Shown: positions 25,916 through 34,085 of the stretch, in pieces
Position numbering within the stretch: the stretch's first letter is position 1
Layout of the letters: every line of letters begins with the position of its first letter
The notes under the pieces: model-generated
The model's input: only the letters and a program-made list of their open reading frames with translations
What the model was told of the DNA's origin: nothing
Databases searched by the model: none
Made by a program: the position numbers and the translations under genes
DNA from: JAICKM01 sp038228295
GTDB lineage: Bacteria > Chloroflexota > Chloroflexia > QHBQ01 > JAICKM01
Direction: 5' to 3'
NCBI GenBank assembly: GCA_038228295.1
Contig: JBBRPH010000001.1
Coordinates: forward strand, 1-64,000
Length of the DNA: 64,000 nucleotides

Positions 25916-26995
25916 ATGAACAACACCATCGTCATCCGGCTGATCGGATTGATTAGCGGCGGGCTATTCGGCTGGACCCTGGCCGGCTACCTGAATCACA
26001 CCAGCGGCGGTCTGGATCTACCCCTCCAACTGGCACTCACGCTGATCTGCGCCTTTTTTGGGTTGCTATTGGTGCCTTATCTTACCACGGCACCGATCCT
26101 CTGGCTACGCCGCCAATTGAAGCTGATCGCGGCGATAGACATCCTAGCCGCGACGATTGGCCTTATCCTGGGTTTAGCCGTCGCCGCCTTGCTCACTATT
26201 CCCCTCAGCCGACTACCCGACAACCTCGGCCAACTGCTGCCCTCGGCCTCAGCCATCATCTGCGGCTACCTGGGTATCTATCTGATGGTGATCCGGCGCG
26301 GCGAGTTTCTCGATATCCTGGGCGGCATCAACCACGCCGCGCCGGGTGGGGCAGGCGGCAAAGCCCTGCCCGCCGCGCCGGAAAAGTATATCCTGGTGGA
26401 CACCAGCGCGATCATTGACGGACGCATCGCGGACATCAGCCAGACCGGTTTTCTCGACGGCGTATTGCTCATCCCCCGCTTTGTGCTTACCGAATTGCAG
26501 AAGATCGCCGACTCGACCGATAGCTTGCGCCGCAACCGCGGCCGGCGCGGGCTCGATATGCTCAAAAAGCTACAAAAAGATTCGATGATCCCGATCCAAA
26601 TCTCCGAGTTGGATGCCGAAGGCGCGCACAACGTGGACGATAAATTGGTCAAACTAGCTCGCACCCACCACTACCCGATCATCACCAACGACTTCAACCT
26701 GAACAAAGTAGCCGAATTGCAGGGCGTGCGCGTGCTGAACGTCAACGAGTTGGCGAACGCGGTCAAGCCGGCGGTGTTGCCCGGCGAAGAGATGCGCGTG
26801 CGGATCATCCAAGAGGGCAAAGATCCGACGCAGGGCGTGGCTTACCTAGACGACGGCACGATGATCGTGGTCGAGAACGGGCGACGTTACGTGGATCGCG
26901 GCGAAACCGAGGTGGTGGTCACACGGGTGCTGCAAACCGCAGCCGGGCGGATGATTTTTGCCGGCCTTAAAGAGCAGCACCGCGAGTCGGCATGA
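25916..26995 (+). CDS. YacL-like membrane protein with PIN and TRAM domains
   Basis: 359 residues. Residues 1-130 hold four hydrophobic helices. The PIN domain follows (ILVDTSAIIDGRIADISQ with catalytic Asp, later IITNDFNLNKVAEL), a metal-dependent RNase fold, then a C-terminal TRAM domain (RVRIIQEGKDPTQGVAYLDD, TMIVVENGRR) that binds RNA. In Bacillus the orthologue YacL lies next to ispD, as here. A membrane-tethered RNase role is likely but not proven for the family. GGAGG stands 7 nt before the ATG, and its stop overlaps the ispD start (ATGA). Confidence 0.92.
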   Translation: MNNTIVIRLIGLISGGLFGWTLAGYLNHTSGGLDLPLQLALTLICAFFGLLLVPYLTTAPILWLRRQLKLIAAIDILAATIGLILGLAVAALLTIPLSRLPDNLGQLLPSASAIICGYLGIYLMVIRRGEFLDILGGINHAAPGGAGGKALPAAPEKYILVDTSAIIDGRIADISQTGFLDGVLLIPRFVLTELQKIADSTDSLRRNRGRRGLDMLKKLQKDSMIPIQISELDAEGAHNVDDKLVKLARTHHYPIITNDFNLNKVAELQGVRVLNVNELANAVKPAVLPGEEMRVRIIQEGKDPTQGVAYLDDGTMIVVENGRRYVDRGETEVVVTRVLQTAAGRMIFAGLKEQHRESA

Positions 26996-27711
26996 GCGCG
27001 GCCGCTTGGTGCGGGGCCGTCATTGTGGCCGCCGGCGGCAGTACGCGCATGGGTAGCCTGGATAAGCAGTTCGCGTCGCTGGCTGGACGCCCGGTGCTGG
27101 CCCACAGTGTCGCGGCCTTCGAGGCCGCGCCCGATGTGCAGGCCATCATCGTAGTCGCTAACCCACTGACGCTGAATCGTGTGCAGGCGCTAGTGGCGGA
27201 GTACGGCTGGCGCAAGGTGGTTGCTGTGGTGCCCGGCGGAGCGCGTCGCCAAGACTCCGCCGACCACGGCCTGGCCGCACTGCTGGCCGCCGCTGCCGCC
27301 GCCGCCGTCACGCTCGATCTGGTGCTGGTCCATGACGGCGCGCGCCCGCTCACTCCGCCTGCGGTGATCGCCGGAGTGATCGCCGCCGCCCGCCGCCACG
27401 GAGCCGCCATTGCCGCTGTGCCGGCACGCGACACGGTGAAAGTAGCCGATGCCGGCGGGCGCATCCTCGACACGCCCGACCGCGCCACACTCTGGCAAGC
27501 ACAGACCCCGCAAGGCTTCCGCGCCGACCTGCTCATCGCCGCTTATGCCGCCGCACATGAGCGTAATCTGACCGTGACCGACGATGCCGCGCTGCTGGAA
27601 GCACTGGGCATCCCGGTTTACCTCGCGCCCGGCGATCCACGCAATCTCAAGATCACCCTGCCCGACGATCTGCGCATCGCGGCGGCCTTACTGGCCGATC
27701 CGCGCAGCTAA
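26992..27711 (+). CDS. ispD: 2-C-methyl-D-erythritol 4-phosphate cytidylyltransferase
   Basis: 239 residues, typical length. It transfers CMP to MEP in the non-mevalonate isoprenoid pathway. The nucleotide-binding start is VIVAAGGSTRMGSLDKQFAS (Arg and Lys of the active site), followed by PGGARRQDSADHGL and the VHDGARPLTPP loop; QTPQGFRADLL and TVTDDAALLE complete the fold. The ATG overlaps the TGA of the upstream PIN/TRAM gene by ATGA, so they are translationally coupled. No ispF is in the window. Confidence 0.96.
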   Translation: MSAAAWCGAVIVAAGGSTRMGSLDKQFASLAGRPVLAHSVAAFEAAPDVQAIIVVANPLTLNRVQALVAEYGWRKVVAVVPGGARRQDSADHGLAALLAAAAAAAVTLDLVLVHDGARPLTPPAVIAGVIAAARRHGAAIAAVPARDTVKVADAGGRILDTPDRATLWQAQTPQGFRADLLIAAYAAAHERNLTVTDDAALLEALGIPVYLAPGDPRNLKITLPDDLRIAAALLADPRS

Positions 27712-27809
27712 GCGCGCTGCGTGGCCCAGATTGTGCTGAACAGCCGACAGCCATAATCGGATGTAGCGTGCCTAGCCCCGCCGCGCCGGGAGAACCCAGG
27801 AGCCGATCC

Positions 27810-29024
27810 ATGCCCGCGCAACTTGCCCAGCCTATTCGCCGTTTCGGCATCTTAACCGGCGGCGGCGATGTCCCCGGCTTGAACGCCGCGATCAAAGCGC
27901 TCGTCACGCGAGCCGAGGCGCAGGGCATCCGCGTCACCGGTCTGCGCGGCGGCTGGGAAGGCATCACCTTCTTAGACCGAACAGCGGGGCCGGCGGCCGG
28001 CCGCTTCGATCCGCAAGATCCCGCCGGCTGGGAGACCGGCGCCCATCAACCGCTGACCCGCCTGAACACCAGCGACATTGACCGCCAGGGCGGCACCATC
28101 TTGCAGTCCACCCGCACTAACCCCGCTCGCGTGCGCGTCGCCGATTTGCCTGCCCACCTGAGCAACTACGCCGCCAAGCCGTCCGCCGCCGGCACGGTGG
28201 ACCTGACCGCCGAGGTGCTGGCAAATATGGCCTTTCTGGAGCTAGACGGCCTGGTGGTAATCGGCGGCGACGACACTCTGAGCTATGGGGCGGCGTTGGC
28301 CGCGCAAGGCGTGCCGGTCTGGGGTATCGCCAAGACAATGGATAACGATGTGCCCGGCACCGACTATTGCATCGGCTTCCAGACGGCGATCAGCCGCGCC
28401 GCCGAATTGATCGGGCGCATCCGCTCCACCGCCGGGTCGCACCGCGAAACGGTGCTATTCCGGCTGTTTGGCCGGGATGCCGGCTTCACTGCACTGGAAA
28501 CGGCTATCGTGACCGGAGCCGACCGCCTGCTAATCCCCGAAGTGCCGGCCGACATAGATCGTCTAGCCGCCGGCATCGCGCAGGATCGCCGCAACCCACA
28601 GCGCTACTCAATCGTGGTGCTGTCCGAGGGCGCGAACCTGGGCACTGCCGTACCCGAAGAAGGACCGGCCGATGCCTACGGCCACCGCAAAAAGACCAAT
28701 GTCGCCGAGTTCCTAGCCGGCGAATTGACCACGCGCTTGCCGGGCGTGCGCTTTCTGCCGATTGACGTGACCTACGTCCTGCGGAGCGGCGAGCCCGAGG
28801 TCTACGACAAGCAGATGGCGATCTCTTATGCCCACCTGATTATGAACTTGCTGACCGCCGGGACACACGGCGTGATGGCCGCGCACCGTGCGGGCGCCTT
28901 CCTCTACACCGACATTCCCAGCAAGCAATATCCCGCCCGCCGCGTAGACCCCGCCGACTACGATGCCACTGAGTATCGGCCCAGCTTCGCACGGCTGGGC
29001 GGACACTACGCGCCACAGGGCTAA
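27810..29024 (+). CDS. 6-phosphofructokinase, probable pyrophosphate-dependent type
   Basis: 404 residues from the ATG at 27810 (CAGGAG 6-7 nt upstream). GILTGGGDVPGLNAAI is the N-terminal phosphate loop; SHRETVLFRLFGRDAGF and RLLIPEVPADID are family blocks. The donor-determining positions read GGDDTL and AKTMDND: Asp instead of Gly and Lys instead of Gly. That combination marks pyrophosphate-using enzymes in the family, so PPi rather than ATP may be the donor, making the step reversible. Some GGDD members still use ATP, so biochemistry would decide. It follows ispD after about 100 nt. Confidence 0.88.
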   Translation: MPAQLAQPIRRFGILTGGGDVPGLNAAIKALVTRAEAQGIRVTGLRGGWEGITFLDRTAGPAAGRFDPQDPAGWETGAHQPLTRLNTSDIDRQGGTILQSTRTNPARVRVADLPAHLSNYAAKPSAAGTVDLTAEVLANMAFLELDGLVVIGGDDTLSYGAALAAQGVPVWGIAKTMDNDVPGTDYCIGFQTAISRAAELIGRIRSTAGSHRETVLFRLFGRDAGFTALETAIVTGADRLLIPEVPADIDRLAAGIAQDRRNPQRYSIVVLSEGANLGTAVPEEGPADAYGHRKKTNVAEFLAGELTTRLPGVRFLPIDVTYVLRSGEPEVYDKQMAISYAHLIMNLLTAGTHGVMAAHRAGAFLYTDIPSKQYPARRVDPADYDATEYRPSFARLGGHYAPQG

Positions 29025-29054
29025 CAGGGGCGGCTACAACCCCAGGCAGAGCGT

Positions 29055-29082
29055 GCGTGAAGCGTGAAGCGTGAAACGTGAT
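29055..29082. repeat. Four tandem heptamers
   Basis: GCGTGAA three times and then ACGTGAT, exactly in register, in the short gap between the PFK gene and a convergent membrane-protein gene. Confidence 0.7.
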
Positions 29083-29122
29083 GACGAGGGCGATGGTAGC
29101 ACATGGCGGGCGCGGGGCGAAG

Positions 29123-29998
29123 CTACGGTGCGCCGTCAGGGGGCAGACGCTGGGTGTCGCTATCGAAGACCGGCGGCGCGACGCGCTCATCCGGCCCCGC
29201 CGAGGGAAAGCCGTAGCGTTGCGCGGTCGGCGTGCCGCCGACCCACTGACGCGGCAACCGCTGCGTGGGGTGGATCAGTTGCAGGGGATTGGGGTCGAAG
29301 GTCGGCAAGCGCTGCGTCGGATGGTCGGTGGGGAGGGACGGGGCAGGCACGGCAGGTCGGAGCGGGCGGCTGGGCAGCGCATTAGGTTGGGGCGACAGGG
29401 TGGGTCGCCGCCGAATAACCTCGCGTTTGTAGCGTGCGACCAGGGCTATCGCCGTATCATGCGCGCCGGTGCCCACCGGCACCGCCACCTCATCCCGCCC
29501 ACCACTCCCATAGACAAGCAGAAACACCAACCGCGCCGGTGGGCCGGCCACGAAGCGCACCCAATGTAGTGCCAACGAAGCCTCGTTTGAGAAAAGGTTA
29601 CCTGGACCGTTGAAGGGAATGTAGTCAGTACCAAAAGTGACACCACTTGGACTAAGGCGCACCTGAGCCGGGCCGCGTCGTCGTGCCTTATGGCGCGTGA
29701 GGGCACGCTGATATACTACGCTACTGCTATTCGTAAGGAGTGCTATAACGGCGAAACCACCCAATATAACGAGCAGGAAAACGCCGAGATTCGCGTCGAT
29801 CAGCAAGAGAAGTAATATCAGCCCCAACACCCCGGCAGCAACTAGGCAAGCCAGCTTGATCCGCAAACGCCATGCCTGTTCCGCCCGGCCCCACTCAGTC
29901 GCGTCAAAAGCAGCCCATTCGGCGGGCGTATAGTCCCACACCACCCACTCCGGCGGGGACGGCGCGCTGTTATTGTGCCAATCGGGGTGCAGTTGCAT
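29123..29998 (-). CDS. Two-helix membrane protein with PTQRLP repeats
   Basis: 291 residues. Two adjacent hydrophobic helices (LACLVAAGVLGLILLLLLID and VFLLVILGGFAVIALL) near residues 48-85 are followed by a cytoplasmic beta-rich domain of the bPH/YcxB kind (RLSPSGVTFGTDYIPF, then ALHWVRFVAGPPARLVFLLV). The last 90 residues are Pro-rich, with a recurring PTQRLP motif (HPTQRLPTF, HPTQRLPRQ, TPTAQRYGF, SDTQRLPPD). The repeats may be short binding motifs. No function is known; the start has no strong ribosome-binding site. Confidence 0.7.
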   Translation of the reverse strand: MQLHPDWHNNSAPSPPEWVVWDYTPAEWAAFDATEWGRAEQAWRLRIKLACLVAAGVLGLILLLLLIDANLGVFLLVILGGFAVIALLTNSSSVVYQRALTRHKARRRGPAQVRLSPSGVTFGTDYIPFNGPGNLFSNEASLALHWVRFVAGPPARLVFLLVYGSGGRDEVAVPVGTGAHDTAIALVARYKREVIRRRPTLSPQPNALPSRPLRPAVPAPSLPTDHPTQRLPTFDPNPLQLIHPTQRLPRQWVGGTPTAQRYGFPSAGPDERVAPPVFDSDTQRLPPDGAP

Positions 29999-30092
29999 CG
30001 TACCAGTCGGCGTGTCCGTCGCAGCCGGGCCGCCGATCCCTCCGCTATATGCTACGGCAAAGGTGCCCTACGGGTTGCAAAGGCTGTAGCCA

Positions 30093-31337
30093 TTATGACG
30101 CGAAGGGCAGCGTCGCCAGCATCAGGATCACGGCCAAGGTGATGGCGAGGACGGCGGCGCCGGCAATCAGGTTATACAACCAGCCGTTGGCATAGCGGCC
30201 CATAATCGTCTTATCGTTGATTAGGCGCATGATGAAAAACAGCTCGATGGGCAGGAACACGCCGTTGATCACCTGCACCGCCAGCAGCAGCGCCACCACC
30301 GGCACACCGGGGATCATCGCTACACCTGCGCCCAGGATGACCAACGCAGTAAACAGGCCGACGAAAATCGGCGCATCCTTGAAGCTGAACGACACCCCAC
30401 GCTCAAAGCCGATGGACTCGGTGACGGCGTAGGCAGTGGAGAGCGGCAGCACCGCCGCCGCCAGCATAGACGCGCCGAATAGCCCCACCGCGAACAGGAT
30501 CTTGGCATACGGCCCAGCCACCGGCTCCAGCGCCACGGCGGCATCGGCAGCACTATTGATCACTTGGGGGCCGCTCGGCACAAATAGCGCCGCCGCCGTG
30601 GCGATAATGATCGCCGAGGACACCAGGCTGGAAAACACCACGCCGACGATCACCTCAAAGCGCTCGTACTTATAGTCGCTAGGCGTAACTCCTTTTTCGA
30701 CTACGCTGGCTTGGGTATAGAGCTGGATATAAGGTGTGATTGTGGTGCCGATCAAAGCGACGAAAAAGTTGAGGAAGACCGGATCGAGGCTCAACTGCGG
30801 CGCGACAATGGCGTGGGCCACATCGCCCCAATGGGGATGAGCAAAAAACACGGCCAGAATATAGCTGAAAAACACGGCCGTCATCGCTAAGAAGACTTTT
30901 TCGACCCGTCCATAGCTACCCGCCGTGACCAAGCGCCACACCAGAAAGGCCATCGGCGGCACAGCGATCCAACGCGGAATGTTGAAAATCTCGGCGGCGG
31001 CCCCGATACCCACGAACTCGGTAATCGTCGTGCCGGCGTTGGCGATAAACAGGGACACGGTAGCAAACGTGGCCCAGCGCACGCCGAAGCGCTCGCGGAT
31101 CAGGTCGGACAAGCCCTTGCCGGTGACAGCCCCCATGCGGGCGCACATCTCTTGCACCAAACTGAGGGAGATGACGATCAGGATCATCGCCCCAACTAGA
31201 TTGTAGCCGTATTTGGCGCCCGCCGTCGCATAGGTAGCGATGCCGCCCGCGTCGTTGCCGGCGGCGGCGGCGATCAGCCCCGGCCCCATCGCCGCCAAAT
31301 AGAGCCAAACCGGCCCCCGGCGCAGGCGCGCTATCAT
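30093..31337 (-). CDS. Nramp-family divalent cation transporter, MPH motif absent
   Basis: 414 residues with about eleven transmembrane helices. Helix 1 reads GPGLIAAAAGNDAGGIATYA where classical Nramp has DPGN; helix 6 reads GTTITPYIQLYTQAS where classical MntH has MPH. Loss of the metal-binding Met of MPH removes the soft-metal preference and is a hallmark of Nramp-related magnesium transporters. The ATG overlaps the TGA of the upstream MgtE-N/CBS gene (ATGA), which supports Mg2+ as substrate. Mn2+ or another divalent ion remains possible. A low-similarity amino-acid/metal permease is the main alternative. Confidence 0.85.
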   Translation of the reverse strand: MIARLRRGPVWLYLAAMGPGLIAAAAGNDAGGIATYATAGAKYGYNLVGAMILIVISLSLVQEMCARMGAVTGKGLSDLIRERFGVRWATFATVSLFIANAGTTITEFVGIGAAAEIFNIPRWIAVPPMAFLVWRLVTAGSYGRVEKVFLAMTAVFFSYILAVFFAHPHWGDVAHAIVAPQLSLDPVFLNFFVALIGTTITPYIQLYTQASVVEKGVTPSDYKYERFEVIVGVVFSSLVSSAIIIATAAALFVPSGPQVINSAADAAVALEPVAGPYAKILFAVGLFGASMLAAAVLPLSTAYAVTESIGFERGVSFSFKDAPIFVGLFTALVILGAGVAMIPGVPVVALLLAVQVINGVFLPIELFFIMRLINDKTIMGRYANGWLYNLIAGAAVLAITLAVILMLATLPFAS

Positions 31338-32671
31338 GGGCTGAACAGGTGGGGGAACTTGCGCGGCCGACCGCTGGGCAATAAGACCGCAATAGCATCG
31401 TCTACGGTGATAATGCCTAACAGGCGACCTTGCCCGTCTATCACCGGCAACGCCAACAGGTTATACTCGGCCATCAGTCGGGCTACCTCGCGTGGATTTT
31501 CGTCGGGTTGCACTGTCTCCGGGTCAATTCGCATCACGGCATCCATCCGTTCTGCCGGGTCGCTGATCAGTAGTTTACGCAGTGTGACCACGCCGAGCAG
31601 GTGATCCTCCGGCCCGTGGGTAATGTAGAGATAATAGATCAGGTCGGGTTTGTCGAGCTCCTCGCGCAAGCGGGCAATCGCCTGGGCCACGGTGTAATGG
31701 CGCGGACAGGTGATATAGGACAGAGTCATCAGGCCGCCCGCGCTGTCTTCAGGATAGCGCAGCAGTTCGCGCACGTCATCGGCGGCCTCCGGCTCCATCT
31801 CGCGCAGCAGGCCGGCCACGCGCGCCGCCGGCAAATCGGCCAGCAGATCGCTGGCATCATCCGGCCCCATCTCTTCGATGATGTCGGCGGCGCGGGCATC
31901 CGGCAACTGCTCCATAATATCGGTGGCGCGGTCGGGGTCTACTTCTTCCATCACATCGGCGGCGGTCTCGTCGTCCAGCGCGGCGATCAACCCGGCGGCC
32001 TCGTGGTAACTGAGCGCGCCGGTGATACGAGCAATGTCGGCCGGGTGCAACCCGCGCAACGCCGCCTGCCCGCCCGCACCGCCCGGCCCAGCCAGCGCCA
32101 CATCGGGCCAGGGCAAGATGCGGGGCATGAGCCGTTTGCCCAGCGCCCCCAGCACGCCCAAAGCTCCGCCCAACAGATTAAGTCGGCGCAGGAAGCCGGT
32201 CCAGCCCACGTCCACAGCGAGCAAGACGAGATCAGCAGCCGGCATGGCGCTATTGCCTGGCTGGGCCAGCGTGATTGCCCCCGCCTCCGCCAGCGTGCCG
32301 AGCAGCAGATCATTGACCCGTCGCACGACGGCGGCCCGGCAGTCAATGATCGGGTGGTCGGTCAGGTCGCCGGCCAGCAGCAGTTCATCGGGGCGGCGAG
32401 CAAACGTTTCCAGGCTGACCATCGCGCCGGCCAAGTCGGCCCCGCCCGGCCCCAGCGTCGCCAGCGCCGTCAGCGGGATAAAAAAGCCTGCCGCTGTCTG
32501 CCCGCCACGTGCCACCAGGCCGTGCAGGTGGGGATATGTATCATAACGTGCCGCCGCTTCCACCGCAGCCACCGGCGGCGGCAGACGCACCACCAGGTCG
32601 CTGATGCGGGCGACTCCGTTGCCGTGTCGGTCGCGCACCGGGCGGCCTAGTAGTTGGGAGAGGTAGAGCAT
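31334..32671 (-). CDS. PRC-barrel, MgtE N-domain and CBS-pair protein (soluble regulator)
   Basis: 445 residues with no transmembrane segments. Residues 1-95 resemble a PRC-barrel (YLSQLLGRPVRDRHGNGVAR), repeated in part near 100-190. Residues 205-310 are an MgtE intracellular N domain of stacked helices (AADVMEEVDPDRATDIMEQL, AADIIEEMGPDDASDLLADL). Residues 315-430 are two CBS modules (GGLMTLSYITCPRHYTVAQA and PVIDGQGRLLGIITVDDAIA). In MgtE channels this N-CBS unit senses cytosolic Mg2+ and gates the pore; here the pore is missing and an Nramp carrier is coupled downstream (4-nt overlap). Start ATG is at 32671, with no clear ribosome-binding site. Confidence 0.9.
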   Translation of the reverse strand: MLYLSQLLGRPVRDRHGNGVARISDLVVRLPPPVAAVEAAARYDTYPHLHGLVARGGQTAAGFFIPLTALATLGPGGADLAGAMVSLETFARRPDELLLAGDLTDHPIIDCRAAVVRRVNDLLLGTLAEAGAITLAQPGNSAMPAADLVLLAVDVGWTGFLRRLNLLGGALGVLGALGKRLMPRILPWPDVALAGPGGAGGQAALRGLHPADIARITGALSYHEAAGLIAALDDETAADVMEEVDPDRATDIMEQLPDARAADIIEEMGPDDASDLLADLPAARVAGLLREMEPEAADDVRELLRYPEDSAGGLMTLSYITCPRHYTVAQAIARLREELDKPDLIYYLYITHGPEDHLLGVVTLRKLLISDPAERMDAVMRIDPETVQPDENPREVARLMAEYNLLALPVIDGQGRLLGIITVDDAIAVLLPSGRPRKFPHLFSP

Positions 32672-32687
32672 GGCGGGTCCATGGCGA

Positions 32688-32767
32688 GTAAAACGTAAAA
32701 CGTAGTGCGTAAAATATGAACGGTTATCAAGCCTCAGCTAACACTAGCACATATTACGTTTTACGCA
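32688..32767. repeat. Heptamer-periodic hairpin element
   Basis: GTAAAAC, GTAAAAC, GTAGTGC and GTAAAAT run in 7-nt register from 32688 to 32715; the right side (ACATATTACGTTTTACGC, 32749-32766) pairs with the left. The element sits between two minus-strand genes and reaches the end of the dehydrogenase gene. Confidence 0.7.
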
Positions 32768-33867
32768 TCCGGCGCAACTTCCAGATAGACTTTGATTTCG
32801 TCGTGACCGGTGGTCAGTTGCTGGAGAAATTCGGGCCAGGCATCCAGCCCTTGCACGCGATGGGTGAGCAGCCGCGCCAGCCAGCCGGGATAGAGCGCCT
32901 CGGCCAGCACGAAGTCACGCACGCCGGCCTCGAAGTACTCGCGGTTGGCGTTCACTGTGCCGACCATGACCTTGTTGCCCAGCACAAAGCCCATATTGAT
33001 ACGCGCGGCCGGCACCTCCAACTTTTCGTCGCCGCCGGTCACGCTTGACAAGATCAGCACGCCGTCTTTGCCCAGCACATCCATCGCCTCAAACGCCACC
33101 GCTGCCGCGCCGGTGGCCTCGAAGATAATATCGAACGGGCCGTGCGCCTGCGCTGCATCTGTTAGCGAGGTCTCTTTGGTGCTGAGATAAGTCGCACCGA
33201 TAGCCCCAATGATCTCACTCTGGCGCGTCGGCGCGGGGGTGCGGGCCATGACCACGACCTCCAACCCGCGCAGGCGCAGCACCAGCGCGGCTAGCAGGCC
33301 CACCGGTCCCGCCCCTAATACGGCGGCACGTTGTGGGCGCCAGATATGCAGCCGCCGTTGGATCTCGTAGGCTTCGGTGATGCCTTTTTCGACCACGCTG
33401 CACGGTTCCAACAACACGCCTACTTCTTTGAGCGCTGCAGGCACTTTGACGATGTATTCAGGATCGTCCACATACTGCTCGGTCAGATAACCGTGCAACA
33501 GATTGATGCCACGCTCGTAATAGATATCGTCGGTGGTCATATCGTAGGTACCGATCTGGTCGTAGAGGCTGTGGCCGGGCCGCCGCACAGTTGCCACCAC
33601 ATAGTCGCCGGGCGCGAGGCCGCGCACCTCCGCCCCCACTTCCAACACGCGACCAAAGTTCTCATGCCCAATGACCAGAAAGTCAAAACCTTGCGGAGCG
33701 GCGCCGTATTCGCCGGCGTTGATCTCTTTATCGGTGCCACAGCCGCCGACGCGCAGAACCGCGACGCGCACGCCACGTCCATTAGGGACCGCGTTCAGGT
33801 CGGGCACCGGTAGATCGGCTAAGTGCATACTATTAGGTTGGCGGGGATGGACAGCAACGGCCTTCAT
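32761..33867 (-). CDS. Zinc-dependent MDR dehydrogenase, glucose 1-dehydrogenase-like
   Basis: 368 residues. The catalytic zinc region is GGCGTDKEINAGEYGAAP with FLVIGHENFGRVLEVG; the NAD(P) site is AAVLGAGPVGLLAALVLRLR; FDIIFEATGAAAVAFEAMDV and FVLGNKVMVGTVNANREYFE fit the glucose-dehydrogenase C-domain. Archaeal-type glucose 1-dehydrogenases share the short lobe order and the Asn-rich C-terminal motif. The enzyme would oxidise glucose or galactose to the lactone with NAD(P)+. GGAGGAG is 8 nt before the ATG. No lactonase or Entner-Doudoroff gene is next to it. Confidence 0.85.
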   Translation of the reverse strand: MKAVAVHPRQPNSMHLADLPVPDLNAVPNGRGVRVAVLRVGGCGTDKEINAGEYGAAPQGFDFLVIGHENFGRVLEVGAEVRGLAPGDYVVATVRRPGHSLYDQIGTYDMTTDDIYYERGINLLHGYLTEQYVDDPEYIVKVPAALKEVGVLLEPCSVVEKGITEAYEIQRRLHIWRPQRAAVLGAGPVGLLAALVLRLRGLEVVVMARTPAPTRQSEIIGAIGATYLSTKETSLTDAAQAHGPFDIIFEATGAAAVAFEAMDVLGKDGVLILSSVTGGDEKLEVPAARINMGFVLGNKVMVGTVNANREYFEAGVRDFVLAEALYPGWLARLLTHRVQGLDAWPEFLQQLTTGHDEIKVYLEVAPDA

Positions 33868-33980
33868 GATAGGGACTCCTCCTGTTGTTCAGCGCGGCTC
33901 ACCGCCATTCGCGGGCCGTTCGCGTTACCCGCATATTTCGGGCCACGGTATTGCCCACGCGGCAGTAATCTCCGCTGTAG

Positions 33981-34010
33981 TTGACAGCCGGTAGGTGGAC
34001 CGGATAGAAT
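33981..34010 (+). promoter_or_regulatory. Promoter for the chemoreceptor gene
   Basis: TTGACA at 33981-33986, 18-nt spacer, TAGAAT at 34005-34010. The predicted start is near 34017, which makes the ATG at 34086 a natural initiation site. Confidence 0.75.
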
Positions 34011-34085
34011 AGGGACACCGCCCGACCTCTATGGCTGCTTACGTTGATCAACGAGGTAATCTCTACTGGGAAGGATCATCCCGTT

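Noticed and set aside
31601..32650. 349-codon plus-strand frame
   Set aside because: Shadow of the MgtE-N/CBS gene, which has clear domains and codon pattern on the minus strand.
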